This document shows, piece by piece, positions 16,878 to 23,527 of a DNA stretch of 36,542 bases. The translations under genes were made by a program, and so were the position numbers. How positions within the stretch are numbered: position 1 is the first letter of the stretch; each line of letters opens with the position of its first letter. Origin of the DNA: Actinomycetes bacterium (GTDB lineage Bacteria > Actinomycetota > Acidimicrobiia > Acidimicrobiales > Aldehydirespiratoraceae); contig JAJRXJ010000211.1 of the NCBI GenBank assembly GCA_024276355.1, positions 1 through 36,542 on the forward strand, given 5' to 3'. A model generated the notes under the pieces. The model was not told the origin of the DNA. It made no database searches and saw only the letters and a program-made list of their open reading frames with translations.

Positions 16878-17766
16878 TGGTTTGGGAAAGGGTCTCAGTT
16901 CTCTGATTCCCGCCGATCTCGAAGGGGAGGGCGCGGTCTACCGAGAGATCGATATCGACTCCGTGGTAACCAACCGATTCCAGCCCCGCGAACATTTCGA
17001 TGAGGAATCGCTGGCATCGCTGGCGGCCTCAATTGCGGAACTCGGGGTCATTCAGCCGATCGTCGTCAGAGACGCGGAGGACGGCGGCTATGAGCTGATA
17101 GCGGGGGAGAGGCGCTGGCGGGCGGCGAAGCGAGCCGGGCTTCCTGCCATACCTGCTCTGATACGTGGGGTCGACGACCTCTCGAGTCTTGAGACAGCTG
17201 TGGTCGAAAACCTCCACCGCCAGGACCTGAATGCCCTTGAAGAGGCCGCGGCCTACCAGCAACTCATCGAGGATTTCGGGCTCACCCAGGACTCGGTGGC
17301 CAAGAGGGTGGGCAGGTCGAGATCAGCGGTGGCCAACGCCATCAGGCTGCTGCAGCTTCCTCCAGCGGTGCAGCAGCTGGTGATCGAGGGGCGTATCTCC
17401 GCAGGTCATGCCCGGGCGCTGTTGGCCACCCCCGACCGCGAGCTACAGGAGCAACTGGCATCTCGAATAGTTTCGGAAAACCTCACCGTACGTGATGTTG
17501 AAGAACTGTTGAGGCCCGTTGAGGAGCCTGAGCATGACCCCGAGCCTGAGTCGGACTCAGACAACAACAACGGTCGAATGCCCGCACCGGGGGCCGTTCC
17601 GGAGCCAGCCGTCCTTGAGTTGGAGGAGTTGCTTTCTGCACGACTCGACACCCGAGTGAAGGTCAAACTCGGCAAGGGACCAGGGAAGCTCATCGTTGAT
17701 TTTGCTGATTTGAACGATTTGGAGCGCATTTACCGGGTGATAACCCCACCAGGGACGGTGGTTTGA
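16864..17766 (+). CDS. parB: chromosome partitioning protein ParB
   Basis: This 300-aa CTP-dependent clamp binds parS. The N-terminus RRSGLGKGLSSLIP is the ParA-stimulating segment. The CTPase motifs are NRFQPR (37-42), GERRWRA (81-87) and ENLHRQDLN (115-123). A helix-turn-helix lies at about 140-162 (LTQDSVAKRVGRSRSAVANA). An acidic linker at about 218-240 leads to the C-terminal dimerisation domain. A strong inverted repeat follows immediately downstream. Confidence 0.97.
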   Translation: MARRSGLGKGLSSLIPADLEGEGAVYREIDIDSVVTNRFQPREHFDEESLASLAASIAELGVIQPIVVRDAEDGGYELIAGERRWRAAKRAGLPAIPALIRGVDDLSSLETAVVENLHRQDLNALEEAAAYQQLIEDFGLTQDSVAKRVGRSRSAVANAIRLLQLPPAVQQLVIEGRISAGHARALLATPDRELQEQLASRIVSENLTVRDVEELLRPVEEPEHDPEPESDSDNNNGRMPAPGAVPEPAVLELEELLSARLDTRVKVKLGKGPGKLIVDFADLNDLERIYRVITPPGTVV

Positions 17767-17768
17767 CC

Positions 17769-17796
17769 CCCTAATGTGACGAATGTCACATTAGGG
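17769..17796. terminator. perfect 12-bp inverted repeat after parB; hairpin terminator or CRP-type operator
   Basis: CCCTAATGTGAC (17769-17780) and GTCACATTAGGG (17785-17796) are exactly complementary around GAAT. The site begins 2 bp after the parB stop and lies between convergent parB and the cwlM-like gene, a natural place for a bidirectional terminator. No T-tract follows. Its core TGTGA-N6-TCACA is also the exact half-site arrangement recognised by CRP/GlxR-family regulators, so a protein-binding site is an alternative. Confidence 0.6.
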
Positions 17797-17810
17797 TTAG
17801 GGTCAAGCAG

Positions 17811-17842
17811 TTATCCACCCCACTGGATAACCATGTGGACAA
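17811..17842. other. cluster of DnaA-box-like sites downstream of parB
   Basis: Within 32 bp there are TTATCCACC (17811-17819, plus, 8/9 to TTATCCACA), TTATCCAGT (17822-17830, minus, 7/9) and TTGTCCACA (17834-17842, minus, a perfect actinobacterial-type DnaA box). The 110-bp gap between parB and the cwlM-like gene contains these and the inverted repeat, and no gene. Confidence 0.5.
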
Positions 17843-17876
17843 CTTTCAATGTCGTGAAGAACGCGACCAGATGTGG

Positions 17877-18857
17877 TCAGCCCTGAAGCAGGGGATCGGC
17901 GCACCAGTCGGTGAGCGCGTTTCTGACTGTGGCCACGATGGCCGCCGCGTTTTCGACCACCAACGGTGGTGGCCCCAGGCGACACCACACGGCCGGCATA
18001 CGGGTGCCCCGAAGAATCGGTAGCCGAAGTCCCGAGGCCGGCAGATCACAGTCGAGGACACCACCGAGCCCGGATGCACACCGAGTGGCCAGGGCGTGAC
18101 CCCCTGCCGACTGGAATCCCTCGGTGGCGAAATAGGCAATCGAGAGATCCTCGTTGGCCAGGGTCATGCCGATGAACACATCGCCGTCCCACTCGTTGGC
18201 CGCCTTGGCCTGTACGGCCAGATCGGGATGATGAAGTGCCAGTACCTGGGCGCCGTCGACCTTCAGCCGCCTGGCCAGCGAGTCGACAACAGCCGGAAGT
18301 CCCCCGGCCTCTCCCAACACCAAGCGACGGCCGGCAATCACACCGGGACGGTTTCGGAGCACCTCGGCCTCGCGAACCTCGGCGACGGTTTTCGACCCGG
18401 CGACGCGGCCACGAAGATTGGCCAGGCATCTGACGGTGTCGAGACCGAGAACCCCGTCCGGGGTGAGGCCCTGATTCCTCTGGAAATCGCGAAGGGCCCG
18501 CTCGGTGTCAGGACCGAAGATTCCATCGACCCAACCGGCGTCGAACCCCAGAGCGCCGAGCTGCTGCTGCAACTGCATCACATCGTCGCCCCGCGACATT
18601 GGAGATCGCAGGTAGAGCATTCGATCACCGAGATGATGATCGGCTTCCACCAGGGCGGCCCAGGTCTGAGGTCCACATATGCCGTCGACGATGATGCCCC
18701 GATCCTTCTGAAACTGCTTCACCGACTCGGTGGTGGCCGCATCAAAGACGTCGAGGTCGCCGAGATCGTCGCCGACAACCGCGGCCAGTCGCCGGTGGAG
18801 ATCGCGGACCGAGGGGCCCAAGTCGCCAATACGAAGCGGCAGACCGGGAGTGGTCAA
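17877..18857 (-). CDS. cwlM: CwlM-like protein: two peptidoglycan-binding domains plus degenerate amidase_3 domain
   Basis: This 326-aa protein has two PG_binding_1 repeats (about 8-72 and 84-150). Each ends in the V/DGIxGPxT pattern (IIVDGICGPQTWAAL, GWVDGIFGPDTERALRDFQ). The C-terminal 165 residues align in layout with N-acetylmuramoyl-L-alanine amidases but lack the zinc histidines: DPGHGG is replaced by LVLGEAGG, and the S-I-H-A-N site by IGMTLANED. The catalytic Glu segment reads AVWCRLGPP. No signal peptide is present. It sits where mycobacterial cwlM sits, between parB and trx. CwlM is a cytoplasmic regulator of MurA rather than a hydrolase. The start is TTG 18857; no in-frame ATG/GTG lies close by. 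Confidence 0.75.
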   Translation of the reverse strand: MTTPGLPLRIGDLGPSVRDLHRRLAAVVGDDLGDLDVFDAATTESVKQFQKDRGIIVDGICGPQTWAALVEADHHLGDRMLYLRSPMSRGDDVMQLQQQLGALGFDAGWVDGIFGPDTERALRDFQRNQGLTPDGVLGLDTVRCLANLRGRVAGSKTVAEVREAEVLRNRPGVIAGRRLVLGEAGGLPAVVDSLARRLKVDGAQVLALHHPDLAVQAKAANEWDGDVFIGMTLANEDLSIAYFATEGFQSAGGHALATRCASGLGGVLDCDLPASGLRLPILRGTRMPAVWCRLGPPPLVVENAAAIVATVRNALTDWCADPLLQG

Positions 18858-18885
18858 GATGGGCCAATGGCTGCGATGGACATCA

Positions 18886-18900
18886 GGTACGGATCGTACC
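18886..18900 (-). promoter_or_regulatory. small dyad with -10-like TACGAT upstream of the cwlM-like gene
   Basis: GGTACG-GAT-CGTACC is a perfect 6-bp inverted repeat. On the minus strand it contains TACGAT, a TANNNT -10-like hexamer about 36 bp before the TTG start. A dyad overlapping the -10 could be an operator. Nothing else is evident in the 130 bp between this gene and trxA except the hairpin listed next. Confidence 0.3.
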
Positions 18901-18954
18901 CCGGGAGTGCGGACGCGAAACGACCGACCCGAGGGCCGGCCGTGTCACTTGTGT

Positions 18955-18973
18955 GGGTCGGTGGCACCGACCC
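18955..18973 (-). terminator. hairpin downstream of trxA
   Basis: GGGTCGGTG and CACCGACCC are perfect 9-bp arms around one G (or an 8-bp stem with a 3-nt loop), beginning 14 bp after the trxA stop. There is no U-tract, as is common for actinobacterial terminators. It probably separates trxA from the downstream cwlM-like gene. Confidence 0.55.
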
Positions 18974-18987
18974 TTGGGGGAGAGCTC

Positions 18988-19314
18988 TCAGATGAAATCA
19001 GCGAGATCGGCCAGTAGCGCCTGCTTGGGCTTGGCACCGACCATCCGCTTCACGGGCTGGCCGTCCTTGAAGAGGATCAGCGTGGGGATACTCATTACCT
19101 CGAACCGACGGGCCACTCCCTGAGCCTCATCGACGTTCAACTTGGCGATCCTGATGGATCCGGGATTCTCGGCCGCGATCTCCTCGAGAACCGGAGCGAT
19201 CATCTTGCATGGCCCGCACCACTCGGCCCAGAAGTCGACCAGCACGGGCTCGGACGAGCCGCTGATCTCTTCATCGAAGGTGGCATCGGAGAGGTGGGTA
19301 ATTGTCGCGGACAT
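18988..19314 (-). CDS. trxA: thioredoxin
   Basis: This 108-aa thioredoxin has active site [15 protein letters not shown] (Cys33/Cys36), [20 protein letters not shown] with the cis-Pro, and [10 protein letters not shown]. It reduces protein disulphides with electrons from the adjacent TrxB. Two ATGs are adjacent (19317 and 19314). AAAGGA is better spaced for 19314, so I chose that. A sigma-R-type promoter motif lies 46-71 bp upstream. The order trxB-trxA-cwlM is the mycobacterial one. Confidence 0.96.
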   Translation of the reverse strand: MSATITHLSDATFDEEISGSSEPVLVDFWAEWCGPCKMIAPVLEEIAAENPGSIRIAKLNVDEAQGVARRFEVMSIPTLILFKDGQPVKRMVGAKPKQALLADLADFI

Positions 19315-19359
19315 CATTGGTCCTTTCGTGGACAGGCACTTGGGTGCATCGTGATCAAC

Positions 19360-19385
19360 AACACCCGGAGTGTTGTCGCTATTCC
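19360..19385 (-). promoter_or_regulatory. putative sigma-R/sigma-H-type promoter of trxA (GGAAT-N18-GTT)
   Basis: On the minus strand GGAAT (19385-19381) and GTT (19362-19360) are separated by exactly 18 bp, the consensus of the disulphide-stress sigma factors SigR (Streptomyces) and SigH (Mycobacterium). A 7-bp inverted repeat, ACAACAC/GTGTTGT (19358-19376), overlaps the spacer and the -10. The 125-bp trxB-trxA gap holds nothing else. Confidence 0.65.
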
Positions 19386-19442
19386 TCGACCGACACTACA
19401 TGTGGCGGATGACACCACCGTGTCGGCCTCGATGTATGGGTT

Positions 19443-20405
19443 TCAGAGCGGGTTGTTCTCGAGCCAGCGTTCGGCTTCGATTGCCGCCATGCAACCGGAA
19501 CCGGCAGCGGTGATGGCCTGCCGGTAGTAGTCGTCCTGCACATCTCCGCAGGCGAAGACACCATCAACGTCAGTACGGGTCGAGTCGGCCTTGGTGACCA
19601 AGTAGCCGTTTTCCTTCAACTCGAGTTGTCCCTTGAAGAGGTCGGTGTTGGGACGATGCCCGATGGCTATGAACACTCCGGTGACCGGCAGCAATGACTT
19701 CTCGCCGGTCTTCGTGTCGGAGAGCCTCAGGCCGGTGATGGAGGTGTCGGCCTCGTAGCTGTCGACCACCGAGTTCCATCGAAACTCGATCTTGGGGTTC
19801 TCGAAAGCCCGGTCACGCATGATCTTGGATCCGCGCAACTCGTCGCGCCGGTGGACGATGGTGACCTTGCTGGCAAATCTCGACAGGAATTGGGCTTCTT
19901 CGAGAGCGGAATCACCACCGCCGATCACCGCGATCTCCTGATCGCGAAAGAAGAAGCCATCGCAGGTGGCGCAGGTGGACAGGCCGTGCCCGATCAACTC
20001 GGCCTCACGGTCGAGCCCGAGCATCAGCGATTGCGCGCCGGTGGAGATGATCACGGTCGATGCCCGGTGGGTGGGCTCCGGAGTGTCGGGATCACCAACC
20101 CAAACACCGTAAGGCCTGGACGAGAAGTCGACCTTCGATGCCTTGACGGTCTGGATCTCGGCACCGAACCGCAAGGCCTGACTGCGGAAATTCTGCATGA
20201 GCTCCGGACCCAGCACCCCATCGGGAAAGCCGGGATAGTTCTCGACATCAGTGGTGAGCATCAGCTGCCCGCCCGGCTGGTCGCTGGTTGAGCTGGGTTC
20301 GCCCTCGAGCACCAGCGGCGACAGGTTGGCCCGGGCCGTGTAGATGGCGGCGGTGAGGCCCGCAGGGCCCGAACCGATGATGATTACCTCGCGTACATCA
20401 CTCAC
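19443..20405 (-). CDS. trxB: thioredoxin-disulfide reductase
   Basis: This 320-aa flavoprotein transfers electrons from NADPH to thioredoxin. The FAD-binding site is IIIGSGPAGLTAAIYTARA (GSGPAG at 11-16). The redox-active CATC is Cys145/Cys148 (STCATCDGFFFRDQ). The NADPH-binding motif is GGGDSALEEA (162-171), and GVFACGDVQDDYYRQ is the second FAD motif. The start is GTG 20405 behind GAGGAGACATC. A sigma-R-type promoter motif lies just upstream. TrxA is next downstream. Confidence 0.97.
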   Translation of the reverse strand: MSDVREVIIIGSGPAGLTAAIYTARANLSPLVLEGEPSSTSDQPGGQLMLTTDVENYPGFPDGVLGPELMQNFRSQALRFGAEIQTVKASKVDFSSRPYGVWVGDPDTPEPTHRASTVIISTGAQSLMLGLDREAELIGHGLSTCATCDGFFFRDQEIAVIGGGDSALEEAQFLSRFASKVTIVHRRDELRGSKIMRDRAFENPKIEFRWNSVVDSYEADTSITGLRLSDTKTGEKSLLPVTGVFIAIGHRPNTDLFKGQLELKENGYLVTKADSTRTDVDGVFACGDVQDDYYRQAITAAGSGCMAAIEAERWLENNPL

Positions 20406-20435
20406 GATGTCTCCTCAATTTGCGTCCGGTGTTTC

Positions 20436-20461
20436 AACCATGCTGGACCCAGTGTGATTCC
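20436..20461 (-). promoter_or_regulatory. putative sigma-R/sigma-H-type promoter of trxB (GGAAT-N18-GTT)
   Basis: On the minus strand GGAAT (20461-20457), 18 bp and GTT (20438-20436) lie about 31 bp before the trxB start codon. Spacing and hexamers equal those before trxA. Streptomyces trxBA and mycobacterial trxB2C are known SigR/SigH targets. Confidence 0.7.
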
Positions 20462-20468
20462 ACGCCGG

Positions 20469-20915
20469 TCAGACGAATGCGTTCACCACGGCGACCACCA
20501 CGACAGAAGTGATGATGACCAGATCGATCGCACCGGCAAGCAGCAGCTTCCTGGGCGAACCTTCACCCGAGCGCGAACCCCACGCACCCAGACCGAGAAT
20601 GGTCAGCAGGCTGCCGATGAACAAATGAGCCGACCAGGTGGCGTCGCCGACACCGGAGCCGATCGGCAGATACGCATCGGCCAGTCGCACCATGATGGCG
20701 ACGGTGAGAATCAGGGCGATGGTGCCGAGCACCAACGCAACCAGACCGTAGACCACGCCGCGAATCACCAACAGCGCGTTGTCGGTGGTGTATCCCTTGA
20801 CCTTGTCGACAATGTCGACGACCTTGTCGGCGGCCTGTTCGGGCCAGTCGTCGGGGCCTATGGAGATGCCCTTCTTGGTGGATGTCGCCCTACTGGAGCC
20901 AGGATCATCGGCCAT
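20469..20915 (-). CDS. conserved-looking membrane protein of unknown function
   Basis: This 148-aa protein begins MADDPGSSRATSTKKG at ATG 20915. A hydrophilic N-terminus of about 50 residues contains an amphipathic stretch, WPEQAADKVVDIVDKVKGY. Three likely transmembrane helices follow: about 52-80 (VIRGVVYGLVALVLGTIALI), about 95-112 (AHLFIGSLLTILGLGAW) and about 123-147 (KLLLAGAIDLVIITSVVVVA). I do not recognise a named family. It lies between the anti-sigma gene (73 bp) and trxB, whose promoter overlaps the end of its gap. A longer start upstream is possible but lacks support. Confidence 0.65.
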   Translation of the reverse strand: MADDPGSSRATSTKKGISIGPDDWPEQAADKVVDIVDKVKGYTTDNALLVIRGVVYGLVALVLGTIALILTVAIMVRLADAYLPIGSGVGDATWSAHLFIGSLLTILGLGAWGSRSGEGSPRKLLLAGAIDLVIITSVVVVAVVNAFV

Positions 20916-20988
20916 GGCGAGGGATCCTAGCCCTGCGACCATGTGTCCACCCCACCCAGGCCGGTGGGCTCGGCGACCTTGACCGATG

Positions 20989-21969
20989 TCAGGGGGTGAT
21001 CTCGAGCGCCACCACGTTGGAGCAGTCGGGAAGGTCGACCAAGAGGGCCACGGCGTGATCGGCAGCGTCCCTGATGACCAGTACCAACCGGGGGGCACCG
21101 TTGAGCTCCACCGTGGCCATGTCGGCGGCGAGGACAGGTGACGACATGTCCAGGTTCGGATGGGGGCCATCGAGGTAGTTGCTGATGGCCTGGTCGCAGG
21201 TGGCTGTGATGGCGGCCGTGGCGGCACGGGCGGGCATCGTGCCGGCGGGCGGGACGGTGGAGGAGAGCGCCAAGGTGATTTCGGAAGCCAAGGACGCAAG
21301 ATCGGGGGCCGGGGAGAGCTGGTCGGGGAGGGGATCGAATCCAACGCTGTCGGGGCCATTCAGCCGCCCGAGGATTCCCGACTTGTAATCGGAAGCCGCA
21401 GCCAGGGGATCAGGGGCGACCCCGGCCGCGGGGGTTGCTGAATCGGCCGACGCGGCATCTGCCGATGGAGCCGCCGCGGACTCGAGGGCGGCAGCAGCGG
21501 TGGAGGCCGGTGCAAGCTGCGTGAGTTCCTCCGGTTCGGATGAAGAATCGACAGACTCGGCACCGGTCGTGGCGTCGAGCGCCGCGGTTGCCGAATTGCT
21601 GCTGGAGCCGCTGTCGAGGTTGATGGCCTTCAACGCCGGGACAGCAAGGGCAATCGCGGCCACTGCGGCCGCCGCCGCCAGGAGCGGCCGCGGAACGCGT
21701 CGTCTGCGAACCTCCGCCAGGTCGATGACGTTGCCGCCGACCGGCTCGGCAACATCACCGGCAGCCAACGCGCCGCTGATCAGATCGTCGACCACCGACG
21801 CAGGCAAGGGTTCGACATCCTCGGCGACCAGCGATGCGATCCGGGCCAGACTCTCGACCCTCGCCATGAGATCCGGTGATGATTCGACGCGGGAAACCTC
21901 GGCCGGTGAGGCCTCGCCGTCGAGGTAGGCCGAGATCAGTTCGTCGTCGGGTGAGAATGCGTCGGTCAT
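20989..21969 (-). CDS. membrane-anchored anti-sigma factor-like protein
   Basis: This 326-aa protein has an N-terminal anti-sigma-like domain: DDELISAYLDGEASPAEVSR at about 8-27, then helices to about 70. One transmembrane helix follows the Arg-rich patch RRRRVPRPLLAAAAAVAAIA (about 88-112). An Ala/Ser/Pro-rich stalk (about 120-195) leads to an extracytoplasmic domain. The usual zinc motif HxxxCxxC of ZAS-type anti-sigmas is absent, so redox sensing through zinc is unlikely. It overlaps the ECF sigma gene by 4 bp (ATGA), the classic cognate pairing, and occupies the place of mycobacterial rsmA next to sigM. Confidence 0.75.
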   Translation of the reverse strand: MTDAFSPDDELISAYLDGEASPAEVSRVESSPDLMARVESLARIASLVAEDVEPLPASVVDDLISGALAAGDVAEPVGGNVIDLAEVRRRRVPRPLLAAAAAVAAIALAVPALKAINLDSGSSSNSATAALDATTGAESVDSSSEPEELTQLAPASTAAAALESAAAPSADAASADSATPAAGVAPDPLAAASDYKSGILGRLNGPDSVGFDPLPDQLSPAPDLASLASEITLALSSTVPPAGTMPARAATAAITATCDQAISNYLDGPHPNLDMSSPVLAADMATVELNGAPRLVLVIRDAADHAVALLVDLPDCSNVVALEITP

Positions 21970-22553
21970 GGTTGTGAACTCTGACGATTGCGCGGGGGTG
22001 TTTGGTTCCCGGAAATGATGTCGGCGAGCCGGGACCTACCACGAGCGATGCGCGAACGAACGGTACCCGGCGCGATGTCGAGCACTTCGGCAATCTCGGC
22101 ATAGTCGAGCCCAACGAGGTCTCGCAGCACGACGGCCGCCCTGAATTCGTCGGGGAGAGAAGCGAGGGCGGTGTCGACGTCGATCTTCGCACTCACCGTC
22201 TCGGCCGGGTCGCGCGGTGCCAGCGCGGCCACATAGGAATCGTCCGAGCGCGAGTCGGAGATGGTGGGCTGGGGCCGACGCTTGCGACGACGGAGTTCGT
22301 CGAGGCAGGCGTTGGTGGTGACCCGGTAGGCCCAAGTGGAGAAACGTGCCCGACCATCGAAGCGGTGAAGGCCCTTGACGATCGCGACCAGCGCCTCCTG
22401 GGTGGCGTCGAGGGCGTCGGCATCGTTTCCGGTTATCCGACGACTAATCGAGTGGATCATCGGCTGGTGGGTTCGCAGCAACTGATCGAGCGCGCGAGCG
22501 TCGCCATTCTGTGCGGCCGCTATCAGCGTCGGGTCGTCGTCGGAACGGGTGAT
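21966..22553 (-). CDS. ECF RNA polymerase sigma factor (SigM-like position)
   Basis: Region 2 reads DATQEALVAIVKGLHRFDGR then ARFSTWAYRVTTNACLDELR. Region 4 is LPDEFRAAVVLRDLVGLDYA, then EIAEVLDIAPGTVRSRIARG. Both are typical of ECF sigma factors. The first canonical start in frame is TTG 22481 (171 aa), but coding similarity continues upstream: DDDPTLIAAAQNGDARALDQ is a standard ECF N-terminus. No ATG, GTG or TTG exists in that extension before the TAG stop at 22564-22566. The codon ATC at 22553 lies 6 nt after TAGTGT, exactly where a leaderless start would be, so I extended the gene to there (195 aa). A sequencing error is the alternative. The anti-sigma gene overlaps its end. Confidence 0.8.
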   Translation of the reverse strand: MTRSDDDPTLIAAAQNGDARALDQLLRTHQPMIHSISRRITGNDADALDATQEALVAIVKGLHRFDGRARFSTWAYRVTTNACLDELRRRKRRPQPTISDSRSDDSYVAALAPRDPAETVSAKIDVDTALASLPDEFRAAVVLRDLVGLDYAEIAEVLDIAPGTVRSRIARGRSRLADIISGNQTPPRNRQSSQP

Positions 22554-22559
22554 CCGCGG

Positions 22560-22565
22560 ACACTA
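22560..22565 (-). promoter_or_regulatory. putative -10 element (TAGTGT) of the ECF sigma gene
   Basis: On the minus strand TAGTGT lies 12 bp after the kinase stop and is followed by CCGCGG and the in-frame ATC. The spacing equals that of other leaderless-type starts in the window. No clear -35 is seen. Confidence 0.4.
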
Positions 22566-22576
22566 CCGGATGTGGA

Positions 22577-23485
22577 TCACCCGGTGAGGTGTCTGAATCC
22601 GGATACGACCAACTCGATTCCCAGGGCGCCGACGGCGAGGGCGATCGACATGCCAACGATGCGGGGCCAAATCGGGCGGCGGGTCTGCGTGGTGATCGCC
22701 GGTGGCCTCGACACACATGGCCTGTCCCAGCGATCCTCGGGACGGAGGCTGAGCCCCTGCATGATCGCACGTTGGAGATCGGCTGGGATTTCGGGGCGCA
22801 GCGTGTGGGGATCGGCTGGTGTCTGTTCGAGTCTGGCCACGGCGGTGGCGATGTCGGTGACCCCCAGGTATGGCGGTCGGCCGGTGACGGCCTCGTAGAG
22901 AACCGCGGCCAGCGAGAACGTGTCGCTGCGGCCGTCGAGTTGATGGCCCCGGACCTGTTCGGGTGACATGTACTTGGCCGTTCCGATGATGTTGCCGGTG
23001 GGGGAGGAGCTGCCGGTGATGCTCACGGCCGTGTCGAAGTCGGTGAGCTTCACCGTGCCGTCGTCGATCATCAAGATGTTGGCCGGCTTGACATCGCGAT
23101 GCACCAGTCCGGCCCGGTGCATGGCATCGAGCGCGTCCCCAAGATCGATGGCCATGCTGACTGCCACACCAATGGGGAGCGGTCCGGAATCGAGCACCGT
23201 GCGCAGGTCGGTGCCCTCGACCCACTCGAGGATCAACGCCTCACAAGGAGAATCCACCCTGTCGAGAATCGCCACAAGATTCGGATGTCGAACTTCGGCC
23301 ATGGCGGCCCGCACATCCATCGGTGGGTTGGCCAAATCGGTGGTTCGGGTCGGGATCTTGACCGCGACGTGGCGATCGCGGACCTCGTCACGGGCCAACC
23401 AGACATCAGCGGTTCCGCCCGAGGAACGTTTCTCGACGAGCCGATACCGGTCGGCGATCAGCAGTCCACTGGTCAATCCACCCAC
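22577..23485 (-). CDS. membrane-anchored Ser/Thr protein kinase, Hanks type, with DFD motif
   Basis: This 302-aa protein has a kinase domain (about 10-255) and one C-terminal transmembrane helix (about 275-296), with almost nothing outside. The ATP lysine is Lys43 (HVAVKI). The catalytic loop HRDVKPANIL (129-138) is intact with Asp131. The metal-binding DFG is changed to DFD (149-151). The alpha-C helix is shortened and the expected Glu is not where it should be (DVRAAMAEVRHPN). The P+1 segment GTAKYMSPEQ is present. The sequence predicts an atypical or weak kinase. It lies at the place of mycobacterial murJ/mviN, whose protein carries a C-terminal pseudokinase domain. GTG 23485 has a -10 motif 7 nt upstream. 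Confidence 0.85.
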   Translation of the reverse strand: MGGLTSGLLIADRYRLVEKRSSGGTADVWLARDEVRDRHVAVKIPTRTTDLANPPMDVRAAMAEVRHPNLVAILDRVDSPCEALILEWVEGTDLRTVLDSGPLPIGVAVSMAIDLGDALDAMHRAGLVHRDVKPANILMIDDGTVKLTDFDTAVSITGSSSPTGNIIGTAKYMSPEQVRGHQLDGRSDTFSLAAVLYEAVTGRPPYLGVTDIATAVARLEQTPADPHTLRPEIPADLQRAIMQGLSLRPEDRWDRPCVSRPPAITTQTRRPIWPRIVGMSIALAVGALGIELVVSGFRHLTG

Positions 23486-23492
23486 GTGACGG

Positions 23493-23498
23493 ACCGTA
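23493..23498 (-). promoter_or_regulatory. putative -10 element (TACGGT), leaderless start of the kinase gene
   Basis: On the minus strand TACGGT is followed by CCGTCAC and GTG 23485. There is no Shine-Dalgarno before the GTG. It lies in the 42-bp gap after degV. Confidence 0.4.
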
Positions 23499-23527
23499 GT
23501 GTGACCAAGCTGTTGAATGCGCCGGGA

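Noticed and set aside
17791-17802. TTAGGGTTAGGG, resembling a telomere repeat
   Set aside because: It is only two units, half of which is the right arm of the inverted repeat; chance is sufficient.
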